A stretch of DNA of 64,000 bases from a bacterium. Its GTDB lineage: Bacteria > Vulcanimicrobiota > Xenobia > Xenobiales > JADMJV01. The stretch's first letter is position 1; every line of letters begins with the position of its first letter. The notes below the pieces were generated by a model. The model saw only the letters and a program-made list of their open reading frames with translations. It did no database searches and was not told the DNA's origin. This document shows positions 40,259 to 48,631 of this stretch, piece after piece. The stretch lies in assembly GCA_018266105.1 (NCBI GenBank), contig JAFEBA010000110.1:32365-96364 (forward strand). Reading direction: 5' to 3'. A program made the translations under genes and the position numbers.

Positions 40259-41910
40259 AAGGCCTCCTGGGGGTAAAGGCAGGTGAAGCCATATTGCAGT
40301 CGTTCCGGGATATCCAGGCGAGCCAACGCTTCCTGAATGGCCCCGGCAGGTGTGCCCTGGCGCAAACGACGCAAGACCACACTGGAAATCAAGGAATGGT
40401 AATTGACTTTGGTGGCCTGCACCTGACCGGTGTCCAGGGCAAATGCCTCCGGCGCGGCTTTGCGAGCCAGCAAAAAGAAATTTGGACGCCCGACCGTCTG
40501 GCAGGCGCGCAACTCAATCACGACCTCTTGTTCGGCAAAGCGAAACTGCGAGAAAAGCGGCTGAGCGATGGACTCTTGAGCGACTTCCAAAGATCCGGTG
40601 GGAACCACACGATCCACCCTGGATTCGACCGGAATCTTACAGGCCTTGGGATAAAGCAACCCTCCCTCGGTATCTTCCACCCCCTGAGCGAGCAAAGCCC
40701 GGAGCAAGTCGGGTAGTTCGGCGGCCGGAACAGCCATGACCCGCGTCAGACCTTTACCGCTATTGCCGGAACAGGGCTTGATCACCGACTTGCCGGGCAG
40801 AAGCTGAAGTTGTCCGGACTGACTTCGCACCTGCGGTAGGAAAGCCACCGACCACGGATGGGCGCGTTCTTGCAAGAAGAGTCGGAAGTCTTCGAGATTG
40901 GCCTTGCCCAAAAGCAACTGGTCGACCAGATTCAGGCAAAGCATTCGCTCCACCAGCGGGCCGTTCAAGAAGCGATGCAGGGCCCGAATCCGATCGGGGC
41001 TGGCCTGCTCCAAAATCTCCCCCACCTCTTGCAAGGTGGTGCGCAAATACAGCTGAAACTCAGCCGGATTCACCGGGCGCCCCTGGAGGTCGTAGAAATA
41101 CACCTCGCCTTCCCGCAGATGGGCTGTTTCCAGGGCCACCGGACCGATGCAACCGGTGCCCATGACCTTGCTCTGGGCGCGCAGGTCATCCAGAAAACAG
41201 CTTTCAGGAGTCCCCGCTCCGGCATCCACCACCAACACCGCCTCCCCGCCGGACAGCAGCTCCAGGCTTCTTAGAGGATCGGAGCCACTCCAGGCGCGGG
41301 CATCCTTGGGCGCCAGCCCAACCGAAGCGGCGGCTTCAAGCATCCGTGTAAAACTGAAGTAAGGGTGAGTGGCCTGCATTTCCGTTACCACCAGGCAGGC
41401 CTTCCCGTTAGACCCCAGACTGAGGGCAAAATCCAGCATCAGATTGGGAACGCGCTCAATCAACTGGCGGTGAATCAAGCGAGCGTAACGGTTCAAGGTG
41501 TCGGGAGCGAAGAACGGCCAGAGGCCGAGCTGCGCGCAAGTTCTTCGCAGGCCGGGTTTGAACAGTTGTTCCAGGGAACTCGAAAGCAGGCCGCTGAGAG
41601 TCCGAATATCCTGATACTGCAGTCGTAAAAATTGGTTGGCCTGGCTGACTACTTCGCCCAGGCCCTGATACAGGTTGGCGTCCACAGCCACCGGGCAGGC
41701 ATAAAAGAATGGCAGAACCAGATGCTCCGGCAAACCTTTGGGTCCATTCAAGGGCGTTCGCACCTGGTGCCACATGGGGAAAAGCGCCTGCACAGCTTTG
41801 CACCAGTTGTCCGCCTGCTCAAAACCGGCATTCAGGCTGTGCACGGTCTTCTCGGGCACAGCAATGCCTTGATTTTCTGGCGGCTTGAGAAATTCAAGCA
41901 ACGCGTTCAT
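40255..41910 (-). CDS. Unknown 551-aa protein, possibly ATP-grasp-like
   Basis: A cytoplasmic protein without a firm family. One stretch, SVIKPCSGNSGKGLTRVM, resembles the phosphate-binding loop of ATP-grasp ligases (VIKP..GnsGKG), and the following beta/alpha segments and VIELRACQ are compatible with that fold. LVVDAGAGTPESCFLDDL in the middle suggests a second, Rossmann-like domain, as in circularly permuted ATP-grasp enzymes. ATG 41910 follows GGCAGAGGG; a TAGACT box lies at 41949-41944. Coupled translation with an MFS exporter suggests synthesis and export of a small molecule or peptide. Confidence 0.6.
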   Translation of the reverse strand: MNALLEFLKPPENQGIAVPEKTVHSLNAGFEQADNWCKAVQALFPMWHQVRTPLNGPKGLPEHLVLPFFYACPVAVDANLYQGLGEVVSQANQFLRLQYQDIRTLSGLLSSSLEQLFKPGLRRTCAQLGLWPFFAPDTLNRYARLIHRQLIERVPNLMLDFALSLGSNGKACLVVTEMQATHPYFSFTRMLEAAASVGLAPKDARAWSGSDPLRSLELLSGGEAVLVVDAGAGTPESCFLDDLRAQSKVMGTGCIGPVALETAHLREGEVYFYDLQGRPVNPAEFQLYLRTTLQEVGEILEQASPDRIRALHRFLNGPLVERMLCLNLVDQLLLGKANLEDFRLFLQERAHPWSVAFLPQVRSQSGQLQLLPGKSVIKPCSGNSGKGLTRVMAVPAAELPDLLRALLAQGVEDTEGGLLYPKACKIPVESRVDRVVPTGSLEVAQESIAQPLFSQFRFAEQEVVIELRACQTVGRPNFFLLARKAAPEAFALDTGQVQATKVNYHSLISSVVLRRLRQGTPAGAIQEALARLDIPERLQYGFTCLYPQEAL

Positions 41911-41946
41911 GTCGACCCTCTGCCTTGATCTGTTTTTATTTTTAGT

Positions 41947-42213
41947 CTAGGGCGAGAGCCTGAAAAAATGCATAATCAGAAACACCAGCGGAACGAGCAC
42001 CGAGGCCAGCAGGACCGCAGCCGTGACCACAATCCATCGGGGGGTCGCCGGGACAGCATCCTCATCCACAACCGGGCTCTGGCGCAAAAGCTGAGCGCTG
42101 ACCTTGCCGATCCCGTTCTCGGCACAGTCGGGACAGAGGCGCAAAACCGCCTTTCCGTTGTTGTACTCTTTGGAGCGCGAAGTCTCGCGTCCGCACCATC
42201 CACAAATGCCCAT
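41947..42213 (-). CDS. Zinc-ribbon protein with one membrane helix
   Basis: The 88-residue protein has a four-Cys knuckle (CGWCGRE ... CPDC) at residues 4-31, a linker, and a single C-terminal membrane helix (WIVVTAAVLLASVLVPLVFL). It is probably anchored with the zinc ribbon in the cytoplasm. Function unknown. Its stop overlaps the TAGACT box of the neighbouring gene. Confidence 0.78.
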   Translation of the reverse strand: MGICGWCGRETSRSKEYNNGKAVLRLCPDCAENGIGKVSAQLLRQSPVVDEDAVPATPRWIVVTAAVLLASVLVPLVFLIMHFFRLSP

Positions 42214-42280
42214 CCCCTGACATTTTTACGCAGGCCTGGGAAGGCCTGGAGAGAATCGATTTCACTTGCAAGATCAGGTC

Positions 42281-43252
42281 GTGATACTTCGCGCGCGCGA
42301 AGTGGGGCGCTGGGACAGGCTCAAAAAGCTGGGCTGTCTTCTCATTCTGGCCCTCTTTCTGGCAGCCCTCAGCGTGCTTGGATGGCTGGGCTATCAGGTG
42401 CACAAACAGATCGCCCAGGAAGGCGGGGACCTGAGCGATACCTGGCGCTTTGTAACCGACCCCGAGGCCTATGTTTTCGAAGGCAGAAAACGCCTGAACA
42501 TTCTGTGCCTGGGCGTCGACTATAATCACGACTCGAAAGGCATTCAATACAGTAAAGGGGCTCGCAGTGACACCATCATCGTGCTGAGCTTGCAGGCCGA
42601 GAGCCATAAAGTAACGGCCCTTTCCATCCCGCGCGACCTGCGCGTGCGCGTAACCGAGCTAGGCGCTCAGGACAAGATCAATGCCGCCTTCTCGCTGGGA
42701 GGGGCCCGCCGCTCTCGCCAGGTGGTGTCCTGGTTCCTGGGCGTTCCCATCGACTACTGCCTGGTGGTCAAAGTGGACGCGGCCAAGGAACTGGTGGATG
42801 CTCTGGGCGGCCTCAACCTGAACGTAGAAAAGAACATGGACTACGATGACAACTGGGGCAACCTGCACATCCACCTGAAAAAAGGACCCCATCTGCTCAA
42901 CGGCCGCGAGGTGGTCGGCTACTGCCGCTTCCGCCACGATGAAGAGAGCGACTTTGGCCGCATGCGACGCCAACAGCAGGTGCTACGAGTGGTCAGCGCC
43001 CGCCTGAGCCACAGCATCTCCAAGGAAACCATCGAGAAACTGGTCCAGATCGTGCGCCGAAATGTGAGCAGCGACTTGAGTTACAGCAAGATGGTCACCC
43101 TGGCCCGGCTCTTTCGCGGGATGGACAAAAACAATGTCAAGGCCCAGTCGCTGGTGGTTCAGGATGACCCCGAGAGCTTCGACCTGCTACCAGTTCCTGA
43201 GCAAAACCAGCGCCAGGTCAGGGAAGTCTTCGGCCGCCAGGCTTTACCCTGA
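42281..43252 (+). CDS. LytR-CpsA-Psr family protein
   Basis: The 323-residue protein has a short basic N-terminus, one membrane helix (LGCLLILALFLAALSVLGWL) and an extracytoplasmic LCP domain: LNILCLGVDYNHD, ARSDTIIVLSL, ALSIPRDLRV, INAAFSLGG, LVDALGGLNL, YCRFRHDEESDFGRMRRQQQVL. LCP enzymes transfer undecaprenyl-linked glycopolymers to cell walls; all key Arg and Asp residues are present. GTG 42281 is chosen over TTG 42266. An LCP protein is commoner in monoderms but also occurs in several diderm phyla. Confidence 0.92.
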   Translation: MILRAREVGRWDRLKKLGCLLILALFLAALSVLGWLGYQVHKQIAQEGGDLSDTWRFVTDPEAYVFEGRKRLNILCLGVDYNHDSKGIQYSKGARSDTIIVLSLQAESHKVTALSIPRDLRVRVTELGAQDKINAAFSLGGARRSRQVVSWFLGVPIDYCLVVKVDAAKELVDALGGLNLNVEKNMDYDDNWGNLHIHLKKGPHLLNGREVVGYCRFRHDEESDFGRMRRQQQVLRVVSARLSHSISKETIEKLVQIVRRNVSSDLSYSKMVTLARLFRGMDKNNVKAQSLVVQDDPESFDLLPVPEQNQRQVREVFGRQALP

Positions 43253-43338
43253 TAAAGTGGGATTAAGACCGACGACGGAGAAACTCTCAGCGTGAACGTC
43301 ATCAATCGGATCAAAAGGGATTGTCGGAGGGGTAGACC

Positions 43339-43833
43339 ATGACCACCTGGCTCGTGGCCGGGCTGGCGGGCGCCTTGCTGACCCCCGCCATCATCCATCG
43401 TCTCTCTCGAGCAGACCAACCGTCGCGAAGCGAGGGGGAGTGGAGAGTCTGCGAATACAGCGGAGGGCTGGTCGGATGCGTCAGCCTGTGCGGAGTCTTG
43501 TTCCTGTTCCTGAGCGTCTTCGCCTACAGTCATCCAGGCTCCACTCCCGCTTCACAATTGACGCTGGCGCTGGGATTCTTTGCACTGATGGGCCTGCTCG
43601 GCCTGTACACAGCCTGGCAAATGGGACGCTCGCGGGTGCTTTGGAACGACCGGGAGATTTGCTCCAAGGGCGTTCGCATCAGCTGGCAGGAGTTGGAAGG
43701 CGCCAATTTTCTTGCCGCCGCTCAGGGCTATCAGCTGGTGGGACCAGAAGGCAAGAAAATCTGGGTCTACCAGGCCATGAATGGCTTCCCGGAATTCTGG
43801 GCCAAAGTCGAGGAGTTTCTCAGTCGAGCTTGA
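43339..43833 (+). CDS. Small membrane protein with PH-like C-terminus
   Basis: A 164-residue protein with three hydrophobic segments (residues 3-18, ~45-70, ~75-95) and a soluble end with the bacterial PH-like strand pattern (LWNDREICSKG, ISWQELEGANFL, YQLVGPEGKKIWVY). Shine-Dalgarno GGAGGGG sits 7 nt before ATG. It overlaps the convergent gene by 14 bp. Function unknown. Confidence 0.7.
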   Translation: MTTWLVAGLAGALLTPAIIHRLSRADQPSRSEGEWRVCEYSGGLVGCVSLCGVLFLFLSVFAYSHPGSTPASQLTLALGFFALMGLLGLYTAWQMGRSRVLWNDREICSKGVRISWQELEGANFLAAAQGYQLVGPEGKKIWVYQAMNGFPEFWAKVEEFLSRA

Positions 43834-44389
43834 GACTGGCGATGTATTCTTTGCTTTTCTCCACATCCACAGGCTCGGGCGGAGCCGTGCGCTTGTAGCT
43901 TCCGCTGTAGCTGTTGCCATCCGGCCCCTCGCTCAAGCGCTCGCTGCTCACGCCCTCGGGTGTGGTTTCCACCCGGTCGATATTTTTCTTCACGACCTCG
44001 CTGGCCTTACCGGCGCCCCAGGCGGCCAGACCGCCCAGAAGCACGCCGGCCAGTGCCCCGGCGCCTGAATCCTTTTTCTTGCCACCGAACAGGGCCACTC
44101 CAATCAGCGTACCCGCGATGCCGGCGGCCACTTGCAGCCCCCGATTGCTCTCCTTGACCACTTCTTCACGCAGCACCACGCTGGAATCTTTCTCAGCCTT
44201 GATGGCGGTCATCCCCTTGGGGTTGGCCCGACCCTGCCAGAGTCCACCCTGCTCTCTCAGCAACTGGCGGTCACCGTTGAAATTAACGGCATCACCCGGG
44301 GCAGCCTGCTCGATGGTGCGGCGGGCGTCAGCGGCTTCTTTGCGCAGACGGTCAGCGCCGCCGCTTCCAAATAAATTGCTTATCTTCAT
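43820..44389 (-). CDS. Unknown protein with glycine-zipper segment
   Basis: The 189-residue protein has an N-terminal amphipathic region (GADRLRKEAADARRTIEQA), a double hydrophobic glycine-zipper hairpin (GLQVAAGIAGTLIGVALFGG and GALAGVLLGGLAAWGAG), and a polar C-terminus. There is no signal peptide. It starts 4 bp after the HTH-FlhA(C) gene and is almost certainly co-translated, so it is a candidate membrane partner for it. Confidence 0.7.
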   Translation of the reverse strand: MKISNLFGSGGADRLRKEAADARRTIEQAAPGDAVNFNGDRQLLREQGGLWQGRANPKGMTAIKAEKDSSVVLREEVVKESNRGLQVAAGIAGTLIGVALFGGKKKDSGAGALAGVLLGGLAAWGAGKASEVVKKNIDRVETTPEGVSSERLSEGPDGNSYSGSYKRTAPPEPVDVEKSKEYIASLKLD

Positions 44390-44393
44390 GGGC

Positions 44394-45494
44394 TCAGTTC
44401 ACCACGGGCTCCGAAAAAATTGCTGAAAGGCTGTAACCAGGAGCAATCTCGGCCAGGCTCAAGACCGGGCAGCGCGGATGCTCACGCAGCATTTCCCGCA
44501 ACGGGCGTCGCAGCTCGGGAGTCGTCACAAAGATGGTCTGAATGATCGGCTCCAACTGACGAGGCAGACGTTCATAGACAACGGCGTGGATGGTACGCTG
44601 GTCGTCCGAGTGTAGATGGCTGATCAGCGGAGCCAGGTCGGCGCGCACCTTTTCGGCCATCTGAGGCAGTTCCAGGCCGGAATGGTCGGCGATCGACTCG
44701 AGAATGGCGGGCAGGTCACGAATGGGAATAAATTCCCGGAGCAGGTCGCGCAAGATCCAGCGCAGGCCTGTGAGATCAATCTTGCCGGGAACGACTTCTT
44801 CAAGCAGGCGTGGATTCTCGAGTCCGTCCAGCAAGTCGGACACTTCATCCATTCCCAACAGGCGATGAGCGTGCAGCTCGATCAGGCTGCGCAGGTGATT
44901 GGCCAGGACCGCCTGAGGGGTCAGACCCGGCTCGCTGGCCTCAACCCAACGAGCCGGCAGAGACCAGATCGGGTCCAAGACATCCCCGGGCTGAGCCACA
45001 CGTCGCTCCACCTGAAGCAGGCGGTCCGGTTCGAGCTGGCCCTCGCCAGCCGGCAATTCGCGAACGTAAATACGGTAACCGTGGTGAGGCAGTGTGGTGG
45101 AATCACAGAGGCGGACTCCCGGCATCAACCACCCCCACTCGCGAGCGATGGTCTGACGCAGAACCTTGATTTTGTCCATCAGAGGCCGGACAAAATTCAT
45201 CGGGTCCTCCGACAGGAGACTGGTGGAAACCTCAATCTTGAGAGGGTCAAGCAGGAACCATTGGCGCTGCTCGGCCTTTCGCTCCAGCTGGGGTTCAACC
45301 AGAGTGGACTCGGGCTCGAGACCGAGCTCCTCGGCCACTTTGAGCAGGCTTTCCCAACTGGCACTGCCTGATTCCAGGCGGCGAACCGTTCGTAAGCCAA
45401 GGTTCGTGCGCTCGGATAGTTGCTCTTGGGTCCAGGCCCGTTTCTCGCGCTGCTGACGCACCAGGTCCCCATTGATGTTCACGTGCTTTTTCAT
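44394..45494 (-). CDS. XRE-type helix-turn-helix fused to FlhA/SctV cytoplasmic domain
   Basis: The 366-residue protein has an XRE helix-turn-helix at residues ~6-62 (WTQEQLSERTNLGLRTVRRL) and then the FHIPEP (type III export gate) C-terminal domain at ~78-350: IKVLRQTIAREWGWLMPGVR, YRIYVRELPAGEG, SLPARWVEASE, VLANHLRSLIELHAHRLLGM, LLREFIPIRDLPAILESIAD. These match subdomains D1-D4 of FlhA(C), which forms a nonameric ring and binds export chaperones. The membrane part of FlhA is entirely missing. Start ATG 45494 lies 6 bp after TACGCT. Not a fragment: the fusion is in one frame and the FlhA motifs are well kept. A regulator sensing export substrates or chaperones is a plausible inference. Confidence 0.88.
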   Translation of the reverse strand: MKKHVNINGDLVRQQREKRAWTQEQLSERTNLGLRTVRRLESGSASWESLLKVAEELGLEPESTLVEPQLERKAEQRQWFLLDPLKIEVSTSLLSEDPMNFVRPLMDKIKVLRQTIAREWGWLMPGVRLCDSTTLPHHGYRIYVRELPAGEGQLEPDRLLQVERRVAQPGDVLDPIWSLPARWVEASEPGLTPQAVLANHLRSLIELHAHRLLGMDEVSDLLDGLENPRLLEEVVPGKIDLTGLRWILRDLLREFIPIRDLPAILESIADHSGLELPQMAEKVRADLAPLISHLHSDDQRTIHAVVYERLPRQLEPIIQTIFVTTPELRRPLREMLREHPRCPVLSLAEIAPGYSLSAIFSEPVVN

Positions 45495-45500
45495 AGGCCG

Positions 45501-45506
45501 AGCGTA
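45501..45506 (-). promoter_or_regulatory. -10 box TACGCT, 6 bp before HTH-FlhA(C) ATG
   Basis: TACGCT, CGGCCT, ATG (45494) on the minus strand. Confidence 0.6.
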
Positions 45507-45549
45507 GCATCCCCCTGCCGGTCATTTGAAGGCCGGCAACCGGCCAACT

Positions 45550-46113
45550 TCAGGCCAGTTGGGAATGTCGGAAGCAGCTGACAACGTGGTCGTTGACCAT
45601 GCCACAGGCTTGCATATGGGCGTAGATGACCACCGGACCTAAAAATTTGAAACCACGCTTCTTAAGATCTTTGGCAAAGGCCACCGCGAGATCGGTTTGA
45701 GCCGGGATATCGCCGCCCTGGCGATGGGGCTGCAAGGGTTTCCCCTCCACGAAATTCCACTGGTACTTGGCAAAGGAACCGAACTCTTGCTGAATCTCCA
45801 AAAACTGACGCGCGTTGTTGAGGGAGGCTTCCAGTTTCAGACGGTTGCGCACGATGCCGGGGTTCTGAAGCCAGATTTCGACCTGCTGGCTGTCCAGCCG
45901 GGCCAATCGAGCCGGATCGAAGCCAAAATAGGCCTGGCGGTAAGCCTCGCGCTTGCGCAAAATCGTGATCCAGCTCAGGCCCGCCTGGGCGGCCTCCAGG
46001 GTGAGGAATTCAAACAGGCGAGTATCATCCCAAACGGGCACGCCCCATTCCTGATCGTGATAGGCCTGATAAAGCGGATCAGTACCGCACCAACTACAAC
46101 GAGTCTTAGGCAT
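45550..46113 (-). CDS. tag: DNA-3-methyladenine glycosylase I
   Basis: The 187-residue base-excision enzyme removes 3-methyladenine from alkylated DNA. Marks: CSWCGTDPLYQAYHDQEWGVP, FEFLTLEAAQAGLSWITIL, LGPVVIYAHMQACGMVNDH. Zinc ligands (Cys near the N-terminus, His and Cys near the end) are present. Length is normal for Tag. Confidence 0.97.
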   Translation of the reverse strand: MPKTRCSWCGTDPLYQAYHDQEWGVPVWDDTRLFEFLTLEAAQAGLSWITILRKREAYRQAYFGFDPARLARLDSQQVEIWLQNPGIVRNRLKLEASLNNARQFLEIQQEFGSFAKYQWNFVEGKPLQPHRQGGDIPAQTDLAVAFAKDLKKRGFKFLGPVVIYAHMQACGMVNDHVVSCFRHSQLA

Positions 46114-46197
46114 ACGTTTCAGTTCAGTACAGCGTTCCCTGGAACCCTTCCGGGCGCATGCGCTTTAATACACAAAAGACGAAACGAGGTGACACTA

Positions 46198-47142
46198 TTG
46201 GCAACGGTTCCTGAGAGCTGGTGGCTCTATTTCAACGGAGCCGTGCTGCTCATGCTGATCCTGGACCTGGCCGTTGTGCACCGCCAGAACAAGGACGTCA
46301 CCATGAAAGACGCTCTGTTCTGGACGGCCGTCTGGGTCAGCCTGGCCCTGGGCCTCAACCTCTTTCTGGCTCATCGCCTGGGCCAGGAAGCCGGTATGCA
46401 ATTTCTGACCGGCTACTTGATCGAAAAATCGTTGTCGGTTGACAATCTCTTCGTGTTCCTGCTGATTTTTCGCTATTTCAAAGTTCCCAGTGAATATCAA
46501 CATAAAATTCTCTTTTGGGGAATTCTGGGCGCCCTGGCCATGCGCGCGGCTATGATTTTTGCGGGTGTCAGCCTGCTGGACAATTTTGAATGGTTGACCT
46601 ACCTGTTTGGAGCCATGCTGATCTACACGGCCTGGAAAATGTTCCAGGGCTCAGACTCTCTGGATCCCACCAAGAGCAGGCCCTTTCAGTGGATCCAAAG
46701 ACATTTGCCCTTTGTGGACAAATGCGCCCAAGGCCACTTCTTTGTCAAGAAAGATGGGCGCTGGATGGCATCGCGCATGCTCTTGGTGCTGGTTTGCGTT
46801 GAGATCTCGGACATTCTTTTCGCGGTCGATTCCATCCCGGCGATTCTGGCGGTGACCCGCCACCCATTCTTGATTTACTCCTCCAACGTGATGGCTCTGC
46901 TAGGACTGCGCTCGCTCTACTTCGCCCTGGCCGGAGGCCTGGAAAGCTTCCGCTTCCTGGATGAAGGCCTGGCTGGAGTGCTGGGCTTCGTGGGCCTAAA
47001 AATGCTGCTCTCGGACCTCTTGGAAATCCCCACGCCGATATCCCTGGCAGTGGTGGTGTGCATTCTGGGGGTGGCCATCGGGCTTTCTTTACAGTATCCC
47101 GAAAAGGCCGATTCCGAGAGCGAGCCGAACCTTCCAGGATGA
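46198..47142 (+). CDS. TerC/Alx family membrane protein
   Basis: The 314-residue protein has about nine membrane segments and the family acidic motifs SVDNLFVFLLIFRYF and EISDILFAVDSIPAILAVT, with conserved Asp/Asn residues for cation (Mn2+) transport. The start is TTG 46198 behind GAGGTGA; GTG 46189 is possible. The open frame continues far upstream through the tag gene without significance. An ATGA overlap leads to the next gene. Confidence 0.92.
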   Translation: MATVPESWWLYFNGAVLLMLILDLAVVHRQNKDVTMKDALFWTAVWVSLALGLNLFLAHRLGQEAGMQFLTGYLIEKSLSVDNLFVFLLIFRYFKVPSEYQHKILFWGILGALAMRAAMIFAGVSLLDNFEWLTYLFGAMLIYTAWKMFQGSDSLDPTKSRPFQWIQRHLPFVDKCAQGHFFVKKDGRWMASRMLLVLVCVEISDILFAVDSIPAILAVTRHPFLIYSSNVMALLGLRSLYFALAGGLESFRFLDEGLAGVLGFVGLKMLLSDLLEIPTPISLAVVVCILGVAIGLSLQYPEKADSESEPNLPG

Positions 47143-47585
47143 AGCGATGGCTCACCTTTCTGATGCTGACCGGCTGCCTGCAGGCCCAGGGTTCCTGGCC
47201 CCAGGGCACGGACTATTCGGGCCCAGATGAATTGCTGCGGGCGGCCCGTGATCTGCGGCTGGACATGGGGGACCTGGGCCCCGCGCAATTTCGAGGAGGC
47301 TCCAATTTTGGCAGCGGCTCGGGCTTTACCTCTGGAGATCTAAGCAAGCTCTCGATGGCCATCAGTTACTACGAACGAGCCTGCATGCATATCCAGGATG
47401 TGCGCGACACCCGCCGCGCCTTCGCAGATCTTGAGCGAGCCTACCAGCGCGCCTGGAGACCAGCCCCCTACGGCACTCCCAGCGTGCGCGACATCGGCAA
47501 AATTATGACTCGACTCGAGCATTTCTATCAGCAACTGGATGAGCAATTTCCGCCGGGCCAGGAATCACAAAAGAATGAAGACTAG
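47139..47585 (+). CDS. Exported or lipid-anchored unknown protein
   Basis: A 148-residue protein with signal KRWLTFLMLTGCLQAQG; LTGC could serve as lipobox. The rest has a Gly/Ser-rich patch and a helical hairpin (SMAISYYERACMHIQDVRD, IMTRLEHFYQQLDEQF). It begins in the ATGA overlap with the TerC gene and overlaps the macrodomain gene by 11 bp. Function unknown. Confidence 0.7.
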   Translation: MKRWLTFLMLTGCLQAQGSWPQGTDYSGPDELLRAARDLRLDMGDLGPAQFRGGSNFGSGSGFTSGDLSKLSMAISYYERACMHIQDVRDTRRAFADLERAYQRAWRPAPYGTPSVRDIGKIMTRLEHFYQQLDEQFPPGQESQKNED

Positions 47586-48096
47586 ACTTGAGCTGGAGGC
47601 CGGCGACATCACCCGTTTGCAAGTTGACGCCATCGTCAACGCGGCCAATTCCAGCCTGCTCGGAGGAGGGGGCGTGGACGGGGCCATCCATCGCGCCGGT
47701 GGCCCCAAAATTTTAGAAGAGTGCCGGGCTATTCGGGCCCGTCAGGGCGGCTGCGAGACCGGCCAGGCGGTCATCACCACAGCCGGCGACCTGCCCTCCA
47801 AACATGTCATTCACACCGTCGGTCCGGTTTGGCGCGGAGGAGACTTTGAGGAAGCCAGGCTGCTGGCGGATTGCTATCGACACAGCCTGGAGCTGGCCGT
47901 CCGGCACGGACTCAAGTCGATCGCTTTCCCATGTATCAGTACCGGGGTCTACGGCTACCCCCCCGAACTGGCGGCGCCCCTGGCGGTTCAGACCGTCACA
48001 GAATTCTGCAGATCCCAAACCGGCATCGAGCGGGTGGTCTTTTGCGTATTCAGTCCCAAAGACGAGCAGCTCTACCGGGATGTCTTGAAGGCCTGA
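47575..48096 (+). CDS. Macrodomain O-acetyl-ADP-ribose deacetylase
   Basis: The 173-residue protein is a complete MacroD/YmdB-type macrodomain: AGDITRLQVDAIVNAAN, SLLGGGGVDGAIHRAGG, HVIHTVGPVW and FPCISTGVYGYP. It binds ADP-ribose and hydrolyses O-acetyl-ADP-ribose or mono-ADP-ribosyl-carboxylates. ATG 47575 starts inside the preceding gene. It converges on the thioredoxin-like gene with a 25-bp overlap. Confidence 0.96.
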   Translation: MKTRLELEAGDITRLQVDAIVNAANSSLLGGGGVDGAIHRAGGPKILEECRAIRARQGGCETGQAVITTAGDLPSKHVIHTVGPVWRGGDFEEARLLADCYRHSLELAVRHGLKSIAFPCISTGVYGYPPELAAPLAVQTVTEFCRSQTGIERVVFCVFSPKDEQLYRDVLKA

Positions 48097-48395
48097 AAAG
48101 CCGCCCGCAGGTCGGACGTTTGGGGACGCGCCAACTGTTGTTGAATCTGCCCATCCGCCAGCCAGACCAGATTGGGCCACAGCTTGACACCAAAGGCTCG
48201 GCCCAGACGACGGCCTTTGCCGTCCTCGATCTTCAGGTGGCGCACCTCATGCGTAAGCAATTCCCGCAAAAGAGGCTGAATGGCCTGGCAATGCGGACAC
48301 CAGTCAGTGCCAAATTCCAGCAAAGTCAGGCCGGGCATTGCCTCGACCTCGGGCCGAGAGGGTTCGTCACTGCTATATTGCGCGGTGTAGGGCAT
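48072..48395 (-). CDS. Thioredoxin-like protein
   Basis: A 107-residue thioredoxin fold with active site CPHC (LEFGTDWCPHCQAIQPLL) and cis-Pro in KLWPNLVWL. The short acidic N-terminal extension and the Pro between the cysteines differ from classical CGPC thioredoxin. Cytoplasmic. Shine-Dalgarno AGAGGA precedes the ATG by about 8 nt. Confidence 0.92.
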   Translation of the reverse strand: MPYTAQYSSDEPSRPEVEAMPGLTLLEFGTDWCPHCQAIQPLLRELLTHEVRHLKIEDGKGRRLGRAFGVKLWPNLVWLADGQIQQQLARPQTSDLRAAFQAFKTSR

Positions 48396-48619
48396 TTCTT
48401 ATTCCTCTCGACCTGGGCTGCCTGGGAGATCGCATTTCCTTCTGGGGAGCGATTACCTTCCCGTTTCCCCCGGTTCACTGTGACCTGGGGCAGCCAGCGT
48501 TAAAACAACATAAACCGGCCGGCTCAAAATTTACTTCTGAGGCCAACTTCCTTAACAAGCCGGCAACAGATTTCCAATCTTGTTACAAAAACACGCCTCC
48601 CATGTGCGAGGCTGGCGGC
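48396..48619. other. Intergenic region before the RUS gene
   Basis: 224 bp without a credible gene; AT-rich patch near 48500-48590 (TTAAAACAACATAAACC, AAAATTTACTTC), likely holding the upstream part of the 48632 promoter. Confidence 0.4.
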
Positions 48620-48625
48620 TATGCT
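48620..48625 (+). promoter_or_regulatory. -10 box TATGCT, 6 bp before RUS ATG
   Basis: TATGCT, AAGAGC, ATG (48632). Confidence 0.65.
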
Positions 48626-48631
48626 AAGAGC

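Noticed and set aside
46114..46197. Extension of the TerC-like frame upstream through the tag gene to 45697
   Set aside because: This part is antisense to the well-conserved tag gene; family alignment begins at about 46198.
31662..47142. A tellurium-resistance (ter) operon
   Set aside because: Only a TerF-like vWA gene and a TerC-family gene are present, 14 kb apart, with no TerD/TerA/TerB genes.
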